From assembly GCA_001972305.1 (NCBI GenBank), contig BDDD01001619.1, positions 62,789 to 126,788 of the forward strand: a stretch of 64,000 nucleotides of DNA, given 5' to 3'. Shown piece after piece: positions 42,427 through 53,430 of this stretch (its first letter is position 1; each line of letters begins with the position of its first letter). The notes below the pieces were generated by a model. It saw only the letters and a list, made by a program, of their open reading frames with translations, had not been told where the DNA came from and did not search any database. The DNA comes from Cephalotus follicularis. Taxonomy: Eukaryota; Streptophyta; Magnoliopsida; Oxalidales; Cephalotaceae. The position numbers and the translations under genes were made by a program.

Positions 42427-44142
42427 GCTGAGAGTGGATCTCAGTTAGGGAAAGCTCATTTGAGGAGATCAAGTCGGATCCCATTAGCACCTGAGATGTA
42501 TGGTTTCCTCATTGATGGTACTGATGAGGTCAACATCGTTGAATACGATGAGCGTACCAGCTATCAGGAGGCAGTGAAAGGCATTGAATCCGAGGCGTGG
42601 CTAGGAGCCATGAAATCTGAAATGGATTCCATGTACTCCAGCCAAGTTTGGAATTTGGTTGAAGCACCCGAAGGCATAGTGCCTATTGGTTGCAAATGGA
42701 TCTTCAAGAAGAATATGAATGCATATGGAAAGATCGAGACATATAAAGCTTGATTAGTGGCGAAAGGGTATAGACAACGCCATGGTGTCTACTATACTGA
42801 GACTTTCTCACTTGTCTCCATGCTTTGTATTTTGCTTGCTATTGCCGCTCATTACGATTATGAGATATGGAAAATGGATATCAAGACAGCATTCTTAAAT
42901 GGACGTCTTGAAGAGGACATCTATATGTCCCAACCCGAGGAGTTTACATCTGCCGAGCTTCCGCACATGGTGTGCAAGCTCGAATGGTCCATCTATGGAA
43001 TAAAGCAAGCATCACGTAGCTGGAATCTACGTTTTGATGAAGCAGTCAAAACTTTTGACTTCATTAAAAATGTAGATGAGCCATGTGTTTATCGGAAGCA
43101 AGAGGGACCTAATATCACTTTCTTAGTGCTATATGTAGATGAAATCTTACTCATTGGAAATGATGTAAGGATGTTGCAGTCTGCAAAGATATGGCTAACT
43201 AAGAACTTTTCCATGAAAGATTTGGGAGAAGCCACCTATATACTGGGTATTAGGATCTTCAGGGATAGATCCAATAGGTTGCTTGGGCTTTCCCAAAGCC
43301 AATACTTCAGCAAGGTGCTGAAAAGGTTTAGCATGGAGAATTCCAAAAGAGGCCTGTTGTCAATAGGTGAAGGAATTCATCTCTCTCGAAAGATGTCTCC
43401 TCAGACATCTGAAGAAAGAGCACGCATGAGTCGGATCCCTTATGCTTCGGCAGTAGGATCGATCATGTATTCCATGTTACGTACTAGACCTGATGTTGCG
43501 CATGCCTTGGGAACGGTAAGCCGATTTCAGTCTGATCCAGGTGAGAAGCACTGGGAAGTGGTCAAGGGGATTCTGAAGTACCTTAGAAGCACTCAGGATA
43601 TCTTCTTGATCTATGGAAAGAATAGTGAATTAAAATTGGAGGGCTTTACAGACTCTAGTTTTGATAGTGATCCAGATGATCACAAATCTATCTCTGGATA
43701 TGTTTTTGTACTTAATGGAGGAGCTGTGAGCTGGCGCAGTTCAAAACAAGGGACTATAGCAGATTCTACAAGAAAAGCAGAGTACATAAAAGCCTCAGAT
43801 GCCGCCAATGAGGGTGTATGGATGCGCAAGTTCATTACTAAACTCGGAGTTGTTCCTACCATTAGCAGTCTAGTTGTTATATACTGTGACAATAATGGGG
43901 ATGTAGCACAAGCCAAGGAACCACGATCTCACCGGAGATCCAAACACATCGAGCGGCACTATCATTTGATCCGAGAGATCATTGGTAGGCGAGATATTTA
44001 GCTTGAGAGGGTCTCCTCAAAGGAGAACACAGCAGATCCACTGACCAAGGCAATGGGCACCAAGGCTTTCGAGCATCATCGTGGGAAGATGGGTCTAGGC
44101 TATAGGAGTTCATGGCTTGAGGGTCAAGTGGGAGATTGTTAG
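42427..44142 (+). pseudogene. pol: Copia-3 reverse transcriptase and RNase H (two stops)
   Basis: Same frame throughout. RRSSRIPLAPEMYGF, GCKWIFKKNMNAYGKIETYK, TGA at 42,751-42,753 (Arg expected), LVAKGYRQRHGV, MDIKTAFLNGRLEEDIYMSQ and YGIKQASRSW. The catalytic box reads YVDE (43,132-43,143) instead of YVDD, so the second catalytic Asp is lost. RNase H: DSSFDSDPDDHKSISGYVF, SWRSSKQGTIADST and HRRSKHIERHYHLIREI, then TAG at 43,999-44,001 and KENTADPLTKAM. The terminal TAG at 44,140-44,142 falls just inside the 3' LTR. Confidence 0.9.
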
Positions 44143-44668
44143 ATAGGATGACCCGATAAGCCATTGGATGGGCTTTCGTATCGTATCTATCTATGTATAT
44201 AAACAATCTTATTACTTATATATGATATGTGCTACTTTGAATATTATTTAATATGGTAATATCACTTGTGTTTTATCATATAATAGAAGTAGTTGTTATA
44301 AATCTACTTACGCTTGTGATGTCCTGACATAAGGTTGGATGCCAAGCATGGAGGCAGTGAGATTGGCTACCTTATTGCTTATGTCGAACTAGTTCCAAGT
44401 CATAGGTTCACTTTGTGGGCATTAGTGAACCGGACAGACTTGCACTTATGTTGCCTGATTTTGGAATTTGAGGATGGATTCTCTCACTACCATCTGTGTT
44501 GGGACACTAGGGCAAATACGGGGTGCGCATTGGGAGCGTGTACACTGAACTAGACCCGCGTAGGAGACACTATTTGGAAAGTTTCTATTCTTGTGTCAGT
44601 AGGGACTCCTACTTGTTGCGGTTGTGTATAAGTGCTAGTCACTTAGCGAGTTTTCAAACTCGTCTGAT

Positions 44669-45948
44669 TTGTTGAGTCACAATCATGGGGAGATTGTTGA
44701 ATCTCAATCATATGTTTTAATGATTACAAATTTGCATTTAACAAGTTTACTTGATGTGCAAGATATTACAAAGTTCCACAAAAAGGCAAAACTCATCTGC
44801 AGGAAAAAGACATTGATCTTCCAGAAATGACATCGACGTCCGTACAGAAATACATCGACTCCTTTCGATAAGACATCGACGTCTTCAGCGACAGAAGCTA
44901 CTGTTCAAAATGTGCAATAAAGACATCGATCCCTACATGCAAAGACATCGACGTCAGTACAAAAGACATCGGCGCCTTTTCAATAGACATCGATGCCTTT
45001 CTAGAGCTACCTGCATTTCCCAGAAAAGACATCGATCCCTACAGAAGAAGTCGATATGATGATCAAAGTTTCAATACCTGGAGATTTCCCAGAAATGACA
45101 TCGACGCCTTTTAAAAAGACATCGACGTCTTTTAAAATGGTTTGACCCGGGAAACCTGGAACGACTAGTTGGTGCACTATAAACGGCTAATAACAGAAAA
45201 GACATTGACGCCTTTTGAAAGACATCGACGTCTTTATGTCAGCAGAGACTAAAACAAAGCTGCATCAACAAAATGTTATATCCAATATGCCCAAGACTTT
45301 TGCAACGGCTATAATCTAAAGAATGCTATAAATAGAGGCCAAGAAACAAAGCTCAGTGACTGGAACACAACTCTTGATCATCCAATCACAAAAGCTCAAC
45401 TTGCACATCTACAAAAAGAAAGATCATCAAGCTAGATTATACATTTTCATATCCAAAGCTTGCATCTAGTTTACACCTTCATATCCAACCTTTGAGAGGT
45501 TATTTGTCAACACAAACTTTCTTTACAAATCCTTCTTTGTAAAAAGGGTGTTAAAACCCTTGGTGAGAATTTAGAGGGGAGTGAACCCTAGTAAGGTGTT
45601 TGTTTGATTTGCACCCGGAACCTAAAATCAAGTGTCAGGTGTTTGTTTGATTTGCACCCGGAACCCAAAATCAAGTGTAAGGTGGTTTCTTTGATTTGCA
45701 CCCGTAAGCCAAAAATCAAAGGTTGCTAGTGGTAGCTAGTGGAATCTCAAGGGGTTCTTGAGAAAGTAGACGTAGGCACGGTTTTGCCGAACCACTATAA
45801 ATTCGTTTGCACACTCTCTATCCCTTAACTCTCTTTACTTACAAGTATTTTATTTGTTCTTGTGTGCTTATTTATATTCATAGTTAATTTGTATTTTCCG
45901 CATACAAATTTTGTTCGTTTAAGGTTGCCATATAGTTAGCTTTTTTTC
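44669..45948 (+). mobile_element. SIRE-like LTR remnant W
   Basis: Inserted between CTGAT (44,664-44,668) and ATGAT (45,949-45,953), a target duplication with one change. It begins with TTGTTGAGTCACAATCATGG and GGGAGAT, then TGTTGAATCTCAATCATATG at 44,695, so it carries a few bases of purine-tract-like sequence before an LTR. TATAAATA at 45,327-45,334. The body matches the copia-2 LTR (GATTTCCCAGAAATGACATC) but the last 100 bp differ. No coding sequence. Confidence 0.65.
44808..45236. promoter_or_regulatory. GACATCGACGTC array, W
   Basis: About thirteen copies of GACATCGACGTC or GACATCGACGCC type. It ends 91 bp before TATAAATA, the same distance as in both copia-2 LTRs (92-93 bp). Confidence 0.62.
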
Positions 45949-46757
45949 ATGATCCTTAGACCTGAGCGACTGCTCTATATTGTATGGAGCCGGTTATGCT
46001 TTGATCTCCACCTTACCCAATTCTTGCTCAGGGTTGACAATCTTGTAGTCTTTGGGTATGATCGAATCTATACGAATATAAGTGAGTGCACAATATGTGA
46101 TTGTCATACCTGAGCGAAGGTGATCGGCTCTATTATGGTCTAATTGTACTTTGAACTTATGAAATCCTTGGCCAAGGTTGAGGTGGACTAGAAATTAGAT
46201 TTCTGGAGAGTCTACCAAACATCCTAGTAATGATCAGATATTTTAGCGATTGAGGTATTATCTAGGGTTGACGCGTACCCTTATCTTAGACCTCAATCGG
46301 GGCCAAGTATGACAAGGGATTATAGTACATGCGAACCGATGACTTAGAAAATCTAGCGTTATGGCGGTGTGTAATAAATTATGGGAAAATTAATTAGATT
46401 AGTTTTTTCATCTGGATAATATTGGATATTATTCCAAGAGCATTTAAATAGGTCTGTGACTATTTAGAATTGCTTAACCGAACCCTAGGGGCATTTCGGT
46501 AATTTATGAAGACCACCGATTATAACCAAGATTTTATAAGGTCCCTACCCGATAATAATTAGTTCATAAATATGTTGGACGTATTAAGTCTAGGTGAAAT
46601 TTATAAAATCTAATATCGATTAGGTGGATTTTGTAATTTGTGGAAACACATTTGCTTGATCTTACTTAACCAATATTCGAAGGGATATGTGGTATTGCTA
46701 AAATGAGTTGGACTCATTTAAATAAAAGTTGGACTTTATCTGTTTGACCAGTTTTCA

Positions 46758-46882
46758 AGACGTCAACGCCTTGTGGAACGGCGTCGACGCTTAAGCCACG
46801 TCTAGGCATCAATGCCTTGTGGAAGGGCATCGATGCTTAGCCGTCTAAGCGTCAGTGCTTTTGAAAAAGCGTCGACGCTTAG
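46758..46882. promoter_or_regulatory. GTCGAC array, copia-3 3' LTR
   Basis: Six units aligned with those of the 5' LTR: GCGTCGACGC copies alternate with changed copies (GACGTCAACGCC, GGCATCAATGCC, GGCATCGATGC). Confidence 0.62.
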
Positions 46883-49175
46883 AGCAGTAATATGGGTGAA
46901 AAACGTGGGTGCACAATGTGCGCATTATCTCTCTCCCACTCCCGACGTTTTCTTTCCTATCTGTGCATGATAGGGAGGACGTGGGGATCATGCTTTGAGG
47001 ATTCCTTAGAGGAAGGAGCATGATCCCCACTTGGTGGTGCTCATCCAGCATGAGAGAGAGAGAAACGAAGGGCTGGCATAAAACCAAAAAATGAACAAGG
47101 CACTAGGGGGCTTTGAGAGTGATTCTACTGGGCATGTTGAGAGCACACTTAGAGTGATATCCCTTCACTGATTTCTGCACCAAGCTTGATACTAACCTAG
47201 GGTGGATTGATATTGACAACACTTGTTAATCTCAATCTTCTCATTGTAAGTCTTGTGAGAGAGAGAAAGAACTAAACCATAAACTGTTTTTGAGGTCTGT
47301 TGTTGCTGGTATCTTGGGAGCTTAGTGACTTGGAGGAACTCAAAGATTCAGAGGGAATCAACTCAAGCTTGAAGCAGCAAAGGCGAAAGAGCCATCACCG
47401 TGTGGTATGTTGTCCTAGTCTCTCTCTAACTTTCCATGTTTGTGCATCACATTTGATGTTCTTGTGATGCCAATTCAATTATGTGATGATGTGGTGTTCC
47501 TTTTGACTTGTGATAATGCTGAAATGGACTTGTTTTAGAAATTTTAAGGGTGTTTTCCACTGCCATGTTTGTTAATAAAAGTTTTGTTTTGCACCCTTAA
47601 CCCCTATGTCCATTTTCGGCTCTGGAGATGGTTTACCATTTCCAACACTATGGTTTCTAGTAGGTCTTAGCCTGCGTTGTATCCTTAAACCTGAGCGGCT
47701 GCATGCATTGTGTAGTGACCGATTGGCTTTGTTTTCTTCCTTCCCCAACACTAGCCATGTGCTGGCAAAAGGGTTGTCTTTGGGCCTTGTGGAAACTGCA
47801 TTGAGATGTATGGGCGAGTGCGCAATATGGGATCATCACACCTGTATTGAGGGGTGACTAGCTCTATAGTATTTATGTCCATTGAAGACTTAAATCCTGG
47901 CCATGTGTAGGTAGACTGGAAAGAGAGTTTCCTGGGAGGTCTGCCGATAGTCTCAATGTATTCATAAATTTATAGTTATCGTGATATTACCTAGGGGTGA
48001 CATTAATCCAAAACCTAGTTTGCGGTAGGAGCCAAGGATGACGAGGGACACATGACACATACACCAATGACTATTAGTAAACTACAGGTTTAACTAGCTA
48101 ACAAATGATAGGCGTGGTGTACAAGGATCCAGGGGTGATTGGAGATCACACCAGGGCTATAGGATAGTCTAGGACTATCGGAATGGTAGTACTAGAATTC
48201 TGAGATTTCTGGGAAATATATCATTGTACCAGGAACCAACCTGACATTCGGGTCCTGCCTGATTTTGGGAATAGGTTGACATGTGGGAGACATGTCATTT
48301 AGTGAAAGGTTAACATCTGAGAGATGTTACTTTGCTAGTGAACATTCTATTTGCTGAATTTGTGTCACTTTCTTAGAAGTGAGTTCAAGCATCATCATTA
48401 TAGATTGTTCCGTGTGAAGGGTTGTTTGTTGAACTAACAAGTGCATTGGGCATTTGTTGGGAGAGAGAGCTCTAGGGATTTAGGATGAATTGGGCATGGA
48501 TTTAACATCCATTGTTGGGCCAAAATTGAGCCTCCGAAGGGCTTGATGTATGGCCAGCCCAATGCTTATTCCTAAGCCTACCAAAGTTGACCAATTCAAC
48601 TTAGTATTCCTTATGCATTTTGGGCATGTCTTGGACGAATTTTTAGTTTGGCCGGACCTTTGTGCCAATTTTTGGGGAGATATTTGTTAAGTCTTAGCTT
48701 ATTTATCAAGCCTTTGAAAAGTCTTAAGTTGTATAAGACTTGGAAAGCACCCAATGACTTAACTAACTAATTCTATTTCATTTCTCTCTTGTCTCACCCG
48801 TGGCAATACAAGCTCTCACTCTCTCTTCTCTTCTTCCTTATGCCGTATCATTGTCCTCCATTAATGGACCTTGAAATAACTTCTAGTTCTTGAAGAGAAG
48901 ACAACAAACCAATCTTCTTTTACAACCCTTAATCACATAGGTGGAGATTGTTTGTTAATTGCAATCAATCTTTACTTTGCGTGATTTCTAGTTTTAAGAA
49001 TAAACACATATAGCCTCCAACCTTTCCTAGAAGTTATAGATACATGTTTGAGGAACAACTTTAGTGAAGGAGAAAGCTAGGATTCAAAGATTGGAGTTAC
49101 ACATCAAAAGTGGAGGTGGGCAAAGAATTAGGTAATGCTTTCTTATCATGTTTTTACATTGTTTTGTGTTGTTTG

Positions 49176-50534
49176 TGTTAGATATAGTGACCCGACAAGC
49201 CATTAGATGGGTTGTCACATTATATCTTACCATGTATAGAACAATCTTATTCTTATATATATGATGCGTGCTAAATTTGTTAAGGCTATATCACTTGTAT
49301 TTTATCACATAATTGAAGTAGTTTATTTAATTACCTACTTATACTAGTGATGTCCCGACATAAGGTTGGATGCCTGGCATGGAGGCTGTGAGACTGGTTA
49401 CCTTATTCATTATGTCAAACTTGTTCCAAGTCATAGGTTCACTTTATGGGCATTAGTGAACCGGATAGACTTGCGCGTATGTTGCCTGCTCATGGAATTG
49501 GGGGATGGATTCTCTCACTACCATCTGTGTTCGACACTAGGGCAAATACGGGGTGCACGCTGGGAGCGTGTACACTGAACAGGACTCGCGCGGGAGACAG
49601 TATTTGGATAGTCACTATTCTCGTGTCAGTAGTGACTCCTGCTTGTTGCCGTTGTGTATAAGTGATTATCACTTAGCGAGTTCTTTAACTCGTATGATCC
49701 TTAGACCTGAGCGACTACTCTATATTGTATGGAGACGGTTATACTTTGATCTCCACCTTATCCAGTCCTTGCGTAGGGCTGGCAATCGGGTGGTGTTTGG
49801 GTATGATCGAATCTATACGAATATAAGTGAGTGCGCAATAAGGGATTGTCACACCTGAGCGAAGGTGATCGGCCCTATTATTGTCTGATTATACTGGGAA
49901 TCATGGCTTCGGACTCCAAGGGAGTGAAGGCCATGATTCTGAGTAAATGGGAGGTTGGGAGAGAGAATCAGAGGCTGGTATAAAACATTTCTGCAGAAAT
50001 GAAAGTAGGTGTGGGTGACACTTTTGCTAGGCAATTGGACCTCGAAATCTTCTCTGCAAGTGTGTGTTCCTTTATTTGATATACACCAAGCAAGGCTTAT
50101 CTAGGGTGGATTGATTACTGACTTCATTGGTCATAATCAATACTCCTTTTCTAAGCTAAATGAGAGAGTGAGTGAGTTCTAGCTCTTGGTGTTTGCTGGA
50201 AGGAGTGCTTGCTGTTCCTGAGGCTTAGAGAAGATCAAAGGGAATCTACTCAAGCTTGTAGCGGCAAAGAAAGAAGGAGCCAACACCCACTGGTATAACC
50301 TTTGTCCCCTCTTCATCTTGCCATGTTTGTGTGTCACCATTGGATGCAATGGTGACACCAATTCAATTCTGTTAATGTTGTGGTGATCCATGGGATCTGT
50401 GGACATGCCTTTATGGACTTGTTTTGTTATATAGGGTGTTATTCCGCTGCATGATTTATTGTTTAAAGTTTTATTATACACCTCAACACCCTATGTCCAT
50501 TTTGGCACCGGAGTCGGTTTATACGATTCCATCA
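49176..50534 (+). mobile_element. Solo LTR of the copia-3 family
   Basis: Flanked by GTTTG at 49,171-49,175 and 50,535-50,539. Starts TGTTAGATATAGTGACCCG and ends CGATTCCATCA. At 1,359 bp it is shorter than the copia-3 LTR; the block from about 49,893 to the TATA-like box is replaced, and it lacks the GTCGAC array. TATAAAAC at 49,979-49,986. It lies in H2. Confidence 0.87.
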
Positions 50535-52016
50535 GTTTGTAGGTGGGTAAAGCATCGGGTTCAAGCTAGGGTTTGGTACCCTACCCAAACCCTATTGCTA
50601 CGCTAGAAAACCCTAAGGGTTTGGGTTTGTCTAGGGTTCAGGTTTGGTGCCTTTGGTGTTAGGGCTTTTTGTGTGTTGCTCTAATCCAAATGAAATGTGA
50701 GGCTTAGTTAGGGTTTGTGTAATCCTACTCTAAACCCATGCCCTCTTTGTACTTGGATAGTTTATATGGTTCAATTGAATGATTAATTAGTGATCCTTGG
50801 CATGATTGAGATGATTGTGGACTTGGAATTTAGGGTATCCCATTGCTTGGGGATTTAAATCAATCAAAAAGTTTTGTTATCAAACTCTAAACCCTAATGA
50901 CTACAATTATGTCAATGCCTTTAGAGCCTTTCCAACAGGATGTTGATAAGATGATGATGATATGGGATATGATGAGCATGATTGTCGTATCAGCATCCCT
51001 GGATAATATGGGCACATTCTGGGTTATTGATCCCTCCACAAAATCTGATGCAACTATGTGCTCTAACGTTGTGGAGCTCTTAATTGTGTATTGAGTTCAT
51101 TCAATGGATTCTTGTGGGCTTATAGTCGTGATACTGTCAGGGGGAGCTTAAAAGCAGATTGACCACAACTCCAATGGCTATGATATATTTTCTCATGCAA
51201 CACATCTATACTTTGTTGAGGCAGCAGTTGGGTTACTGGAGGCAGACCATGAGCACGGACATCATTCACTAACAGCTCAGGCAAGTTTCACGTGCATGCA
51301 TGGGGCATATGGAATGTTGATTTTAAATGATCTTGAGTTGATGAGAAAACATGATATATATGGATAAAATGATCATTTCATACATGTAAAGGACTTTACA
51401 CTAGTGGAACCTCAATGGTACTTAAGGAAGTGGACATAGGCACAGTTGGGCCGAACCACTATAAATCTCTATCTCATTTCCTAACTTACTTATCTCTTGT
51501 TTATTTAAATACTACAGATGATGGTTTTGGATTTAATGAACTGTTGATTCCTCATTCGGGAGTGTGGAAATATAAATTGTGGTTGAACTGTAGATTTTAG
51601 CAAATGTTCCCGATGTTTTGCAGGAACAGAGTTCGAACAGCTAAAGAAAGAGCTCAGAATGTAAGAACAGAGCTCGGCATTTGAAGGCAGAGCTCTGAAT
51701 GCCAAAGCAGACCTCGGGGGTAGAGGCCAGAGGAAGAAATCAGAGCTCAAGGCTCGAAGTCAGACCTCGATGCATGAAGGCAGACCTCAAAGGTAGAGGT
51801 CAGACCTTGGAGCAAAGTAGACAAAGCAGAGTCTGAGAAGCTAAGGCAGACCTCGGTGCTTAATGCTCGTTCTCTTCGAAACACTTTGTTTGGCGTGCAG
51901 AGCTTAGCGCCCTGATCTTTGCAAATCATGTTGGTTGGAGTGCAAAGTTAGTATTTGTAATAAAGCGCGACTCATCTAGTGGGGTTGAAGTCTAGTGGGA
52001 CGGGTCGTGTCAGTTT

Positions 52017-52027
52017 TGGTATCATAC
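52017..52027 (+). other. Degenerate primer binding site of G
   Basis: TGGTATCATAC right after the 5' LTR end; probably a decayed TGGTATCAGAGC. Confidence 0.55.
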
Positions 52028-52097
52028 AGAAGGGTTGGGATTCTACGTGATATGAAGAGTATATGATAGTAACATCTTGTTATTGCATGAGAAAGAA

Positions 52098-53430
52098 GTG
52101 TTGCCCCGTGGTCGTGAAAGAAAACGTGGCCGACCATGGGATACGGGGGCAGGAGGTTCAGTGGGTGGTAGCTGCCGATATTCCAGAAGCGCCATCTGCT
52201 GCACGTATGTCACCACCTTTCTCCTCCAGTAGCTGTAGGTGGTCAATCTGAGTTGATGCAAGCAGTCACATTACTAGCTCAGACATTGGGGACTGCTAAG
52301 ATTCCAGCCTTTACCAATAGAGCACACGCAGCGCATGGGAGCTATATCAATTGAGGGGACGGGAGACCCCGTAGATGCAGAGGCGTATTTGAGCCGCCTG
52401 GAGCAAATATTTGAGCAGATTGGAGTTACTGGTGATTCAAGAGTTCGGCATGCATCTTTTCTGAAGGAAAAGAGTACCTTTCACTACTGGGAGGTTCTCA
52501 ACGCCAGATATAAGAATCCAGCAGAGAGTTCTTTGTGTTTAGATGAAAGTTTTGTCAGCACTTTTTCCCTCCCACATATGTCCAGGAGAGGCGAAGAAAG
52601 TTCATCCATCTGCGTCAGGACAGTATGACCATGACGCAGTATGAGTACAAATTTATGGAGCTATCACATTATGCTTCTACTCTGGTAGCAGATCAGGAAG
52701 AGATGTGCCAAAAATTTCTTGATGGACTAAGACCGGAGATCCGACATACAGTAGCAGTCACCCCTTTGAGCTGTCTTCAGTGATTTAGTGGAGTCTGCAA
52801 AGAGAGTGGAGCATAGTATATCTAATCAGAGGCTCCAACAAGATCAAGGTCAGAAATGGCCTGCATCACAATTTGAGTTGGGAAAAGTTCCTCTAGGGGC
52901 CAGAGACTACTAGGACCCCCACCCCCTGCTAGCAGATCCACTGGTTGAGAGAGACGTAGACCAACCAGATCAGAGGGACCGAGAGCATTCCCCCAATAGC
53001 GGATGCAGACTTCAACTACTAGTGGTATGCATGAGATATCATATAAGGGTGACAGGCAGACCAGCTCTCAGAGTGTGGCAGCCTCTTCACAGCTACCGCA
53101 GTGTAGAATATGTGACCGGTTTCATTTCAGAGAGTGCAAGGTTGAGACATGGATTTGTTATAGATGTGGTCTGGTTGGATACATCATGAGAGATTTCCCA
53201 CAATCGCCACCCAGTTCAGCAATGGCACCCGGACTAGCAACTGTTGACAGACAGACTTTGGGCAGAAGGGCAGTACATGCAAGACAACAGTCAAGCGTGC
53301 CAAGGGCCAGACCTACGGCACCTCACGGTAGTAACCCCAGAGCTAGCAGTGGCAGGTAGCCAGGTAAACCTGCAGCGACAGTCAGAGTTATACTTTAATC
53401 AGAGACGAGGCTCTGGCAGCTCCTGATGTG
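52098..53430 (+). pseudogene. gag: Gag of gypsy element G (broken)
   Basis: Near 52,098 the text LPRGRERKRGRP (start codon now GTG) resembles an Arg-rich gypsy gag start. Then GTGDPVDAEAYLSRLEQIFE, VTGDSRVRHASFLKEKSTFH, and in another frame FIHLRQDSMTMTQYEYKFME, ASTLVADQEEMCQKFLDGLR and PEIRHTVAVTPL, all typical of chromovirus-like gag. The zinc knuckle reads CYRCGLVGYIMRDF where CX2CX4HX4C is expected: His is Tyr and the last Cys is Phe. Several frameshifts. After a Gln-rich tail the sequence enters the 3' LTR with no protease or pol. Confidence 0.8.

Larger units (their letters stand above)
26637..47647 (+). mobile_element. Ty1/copia element copia-3 with nested insertions
   Basis: Flanked by CTATG at 26,632-26,636 and 47,648-47,652. 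5' LTR (26,637-38,349, interrupted), primer site, long leader, single-frame gag-pol (40,084-44,142), purine tract AAGTGGGAGAT and 3' LTR (44,137-47,647, interrupted). Both LTRs begin TGTTAGATAGGATGACCC and end TTTCCAACA. Without inserts the LTRs are about 2.2 kb. Confidence 0.9.
44137..47647 (+). mobile_element. 3' LTR of copia-3, interrupted by W
   Basis: TGTTAGATAGGATGACCCG to TTTCCAACA. Without W (44,669-45,948) about 2.2 kb. Purine tract AAGTGGGAGAT at 44,126-44,136. It provides the uninterrupted template that shows where X2 and copia-2 entered the 5' LTR. Confidence 0.9.
26138..50937 (+). mobile_element. Solo LTR H2 (copia-4 family) with nested elements
   Basis: Flanked by GGATG at 26,133-26,137 and 50,938-50,942. 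It starts TGTTAGATTAGGGG and ends CCTTTCCAACA. Its own sequence is 26,138-26,636, 47,653-49,175 and 50,540-50,937, about 2.4 kb, the same size as the copia-4 LTR and matching it block by block. There is no internal coding region of its own, so it is a solo LTR. It lies in the 5' LTR of G and hosts copia-3 and a further solo LTR. Confidence 0.83.
14391..52012 (+). mobile_element. 5' LTR of G, in three pieces
   Basis: Pieces are 14,391-15,831, 25,134-26,137 and 50,938-52,012 (counting duplicated target bases). They are separated by copia-1 and by H2 with its contents. The pieces join cleanly when compared with the 3' LTR: GAGTGTGAATG+CAGCAGAAGC against GAGTGTGAGTGCAACAGAAGC, and GAGGATG+TTGATAAGATG against the same text at 58,575. 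The LTR is rich in minisatellites and has no GTCGAC array. Confidence 0.85.
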
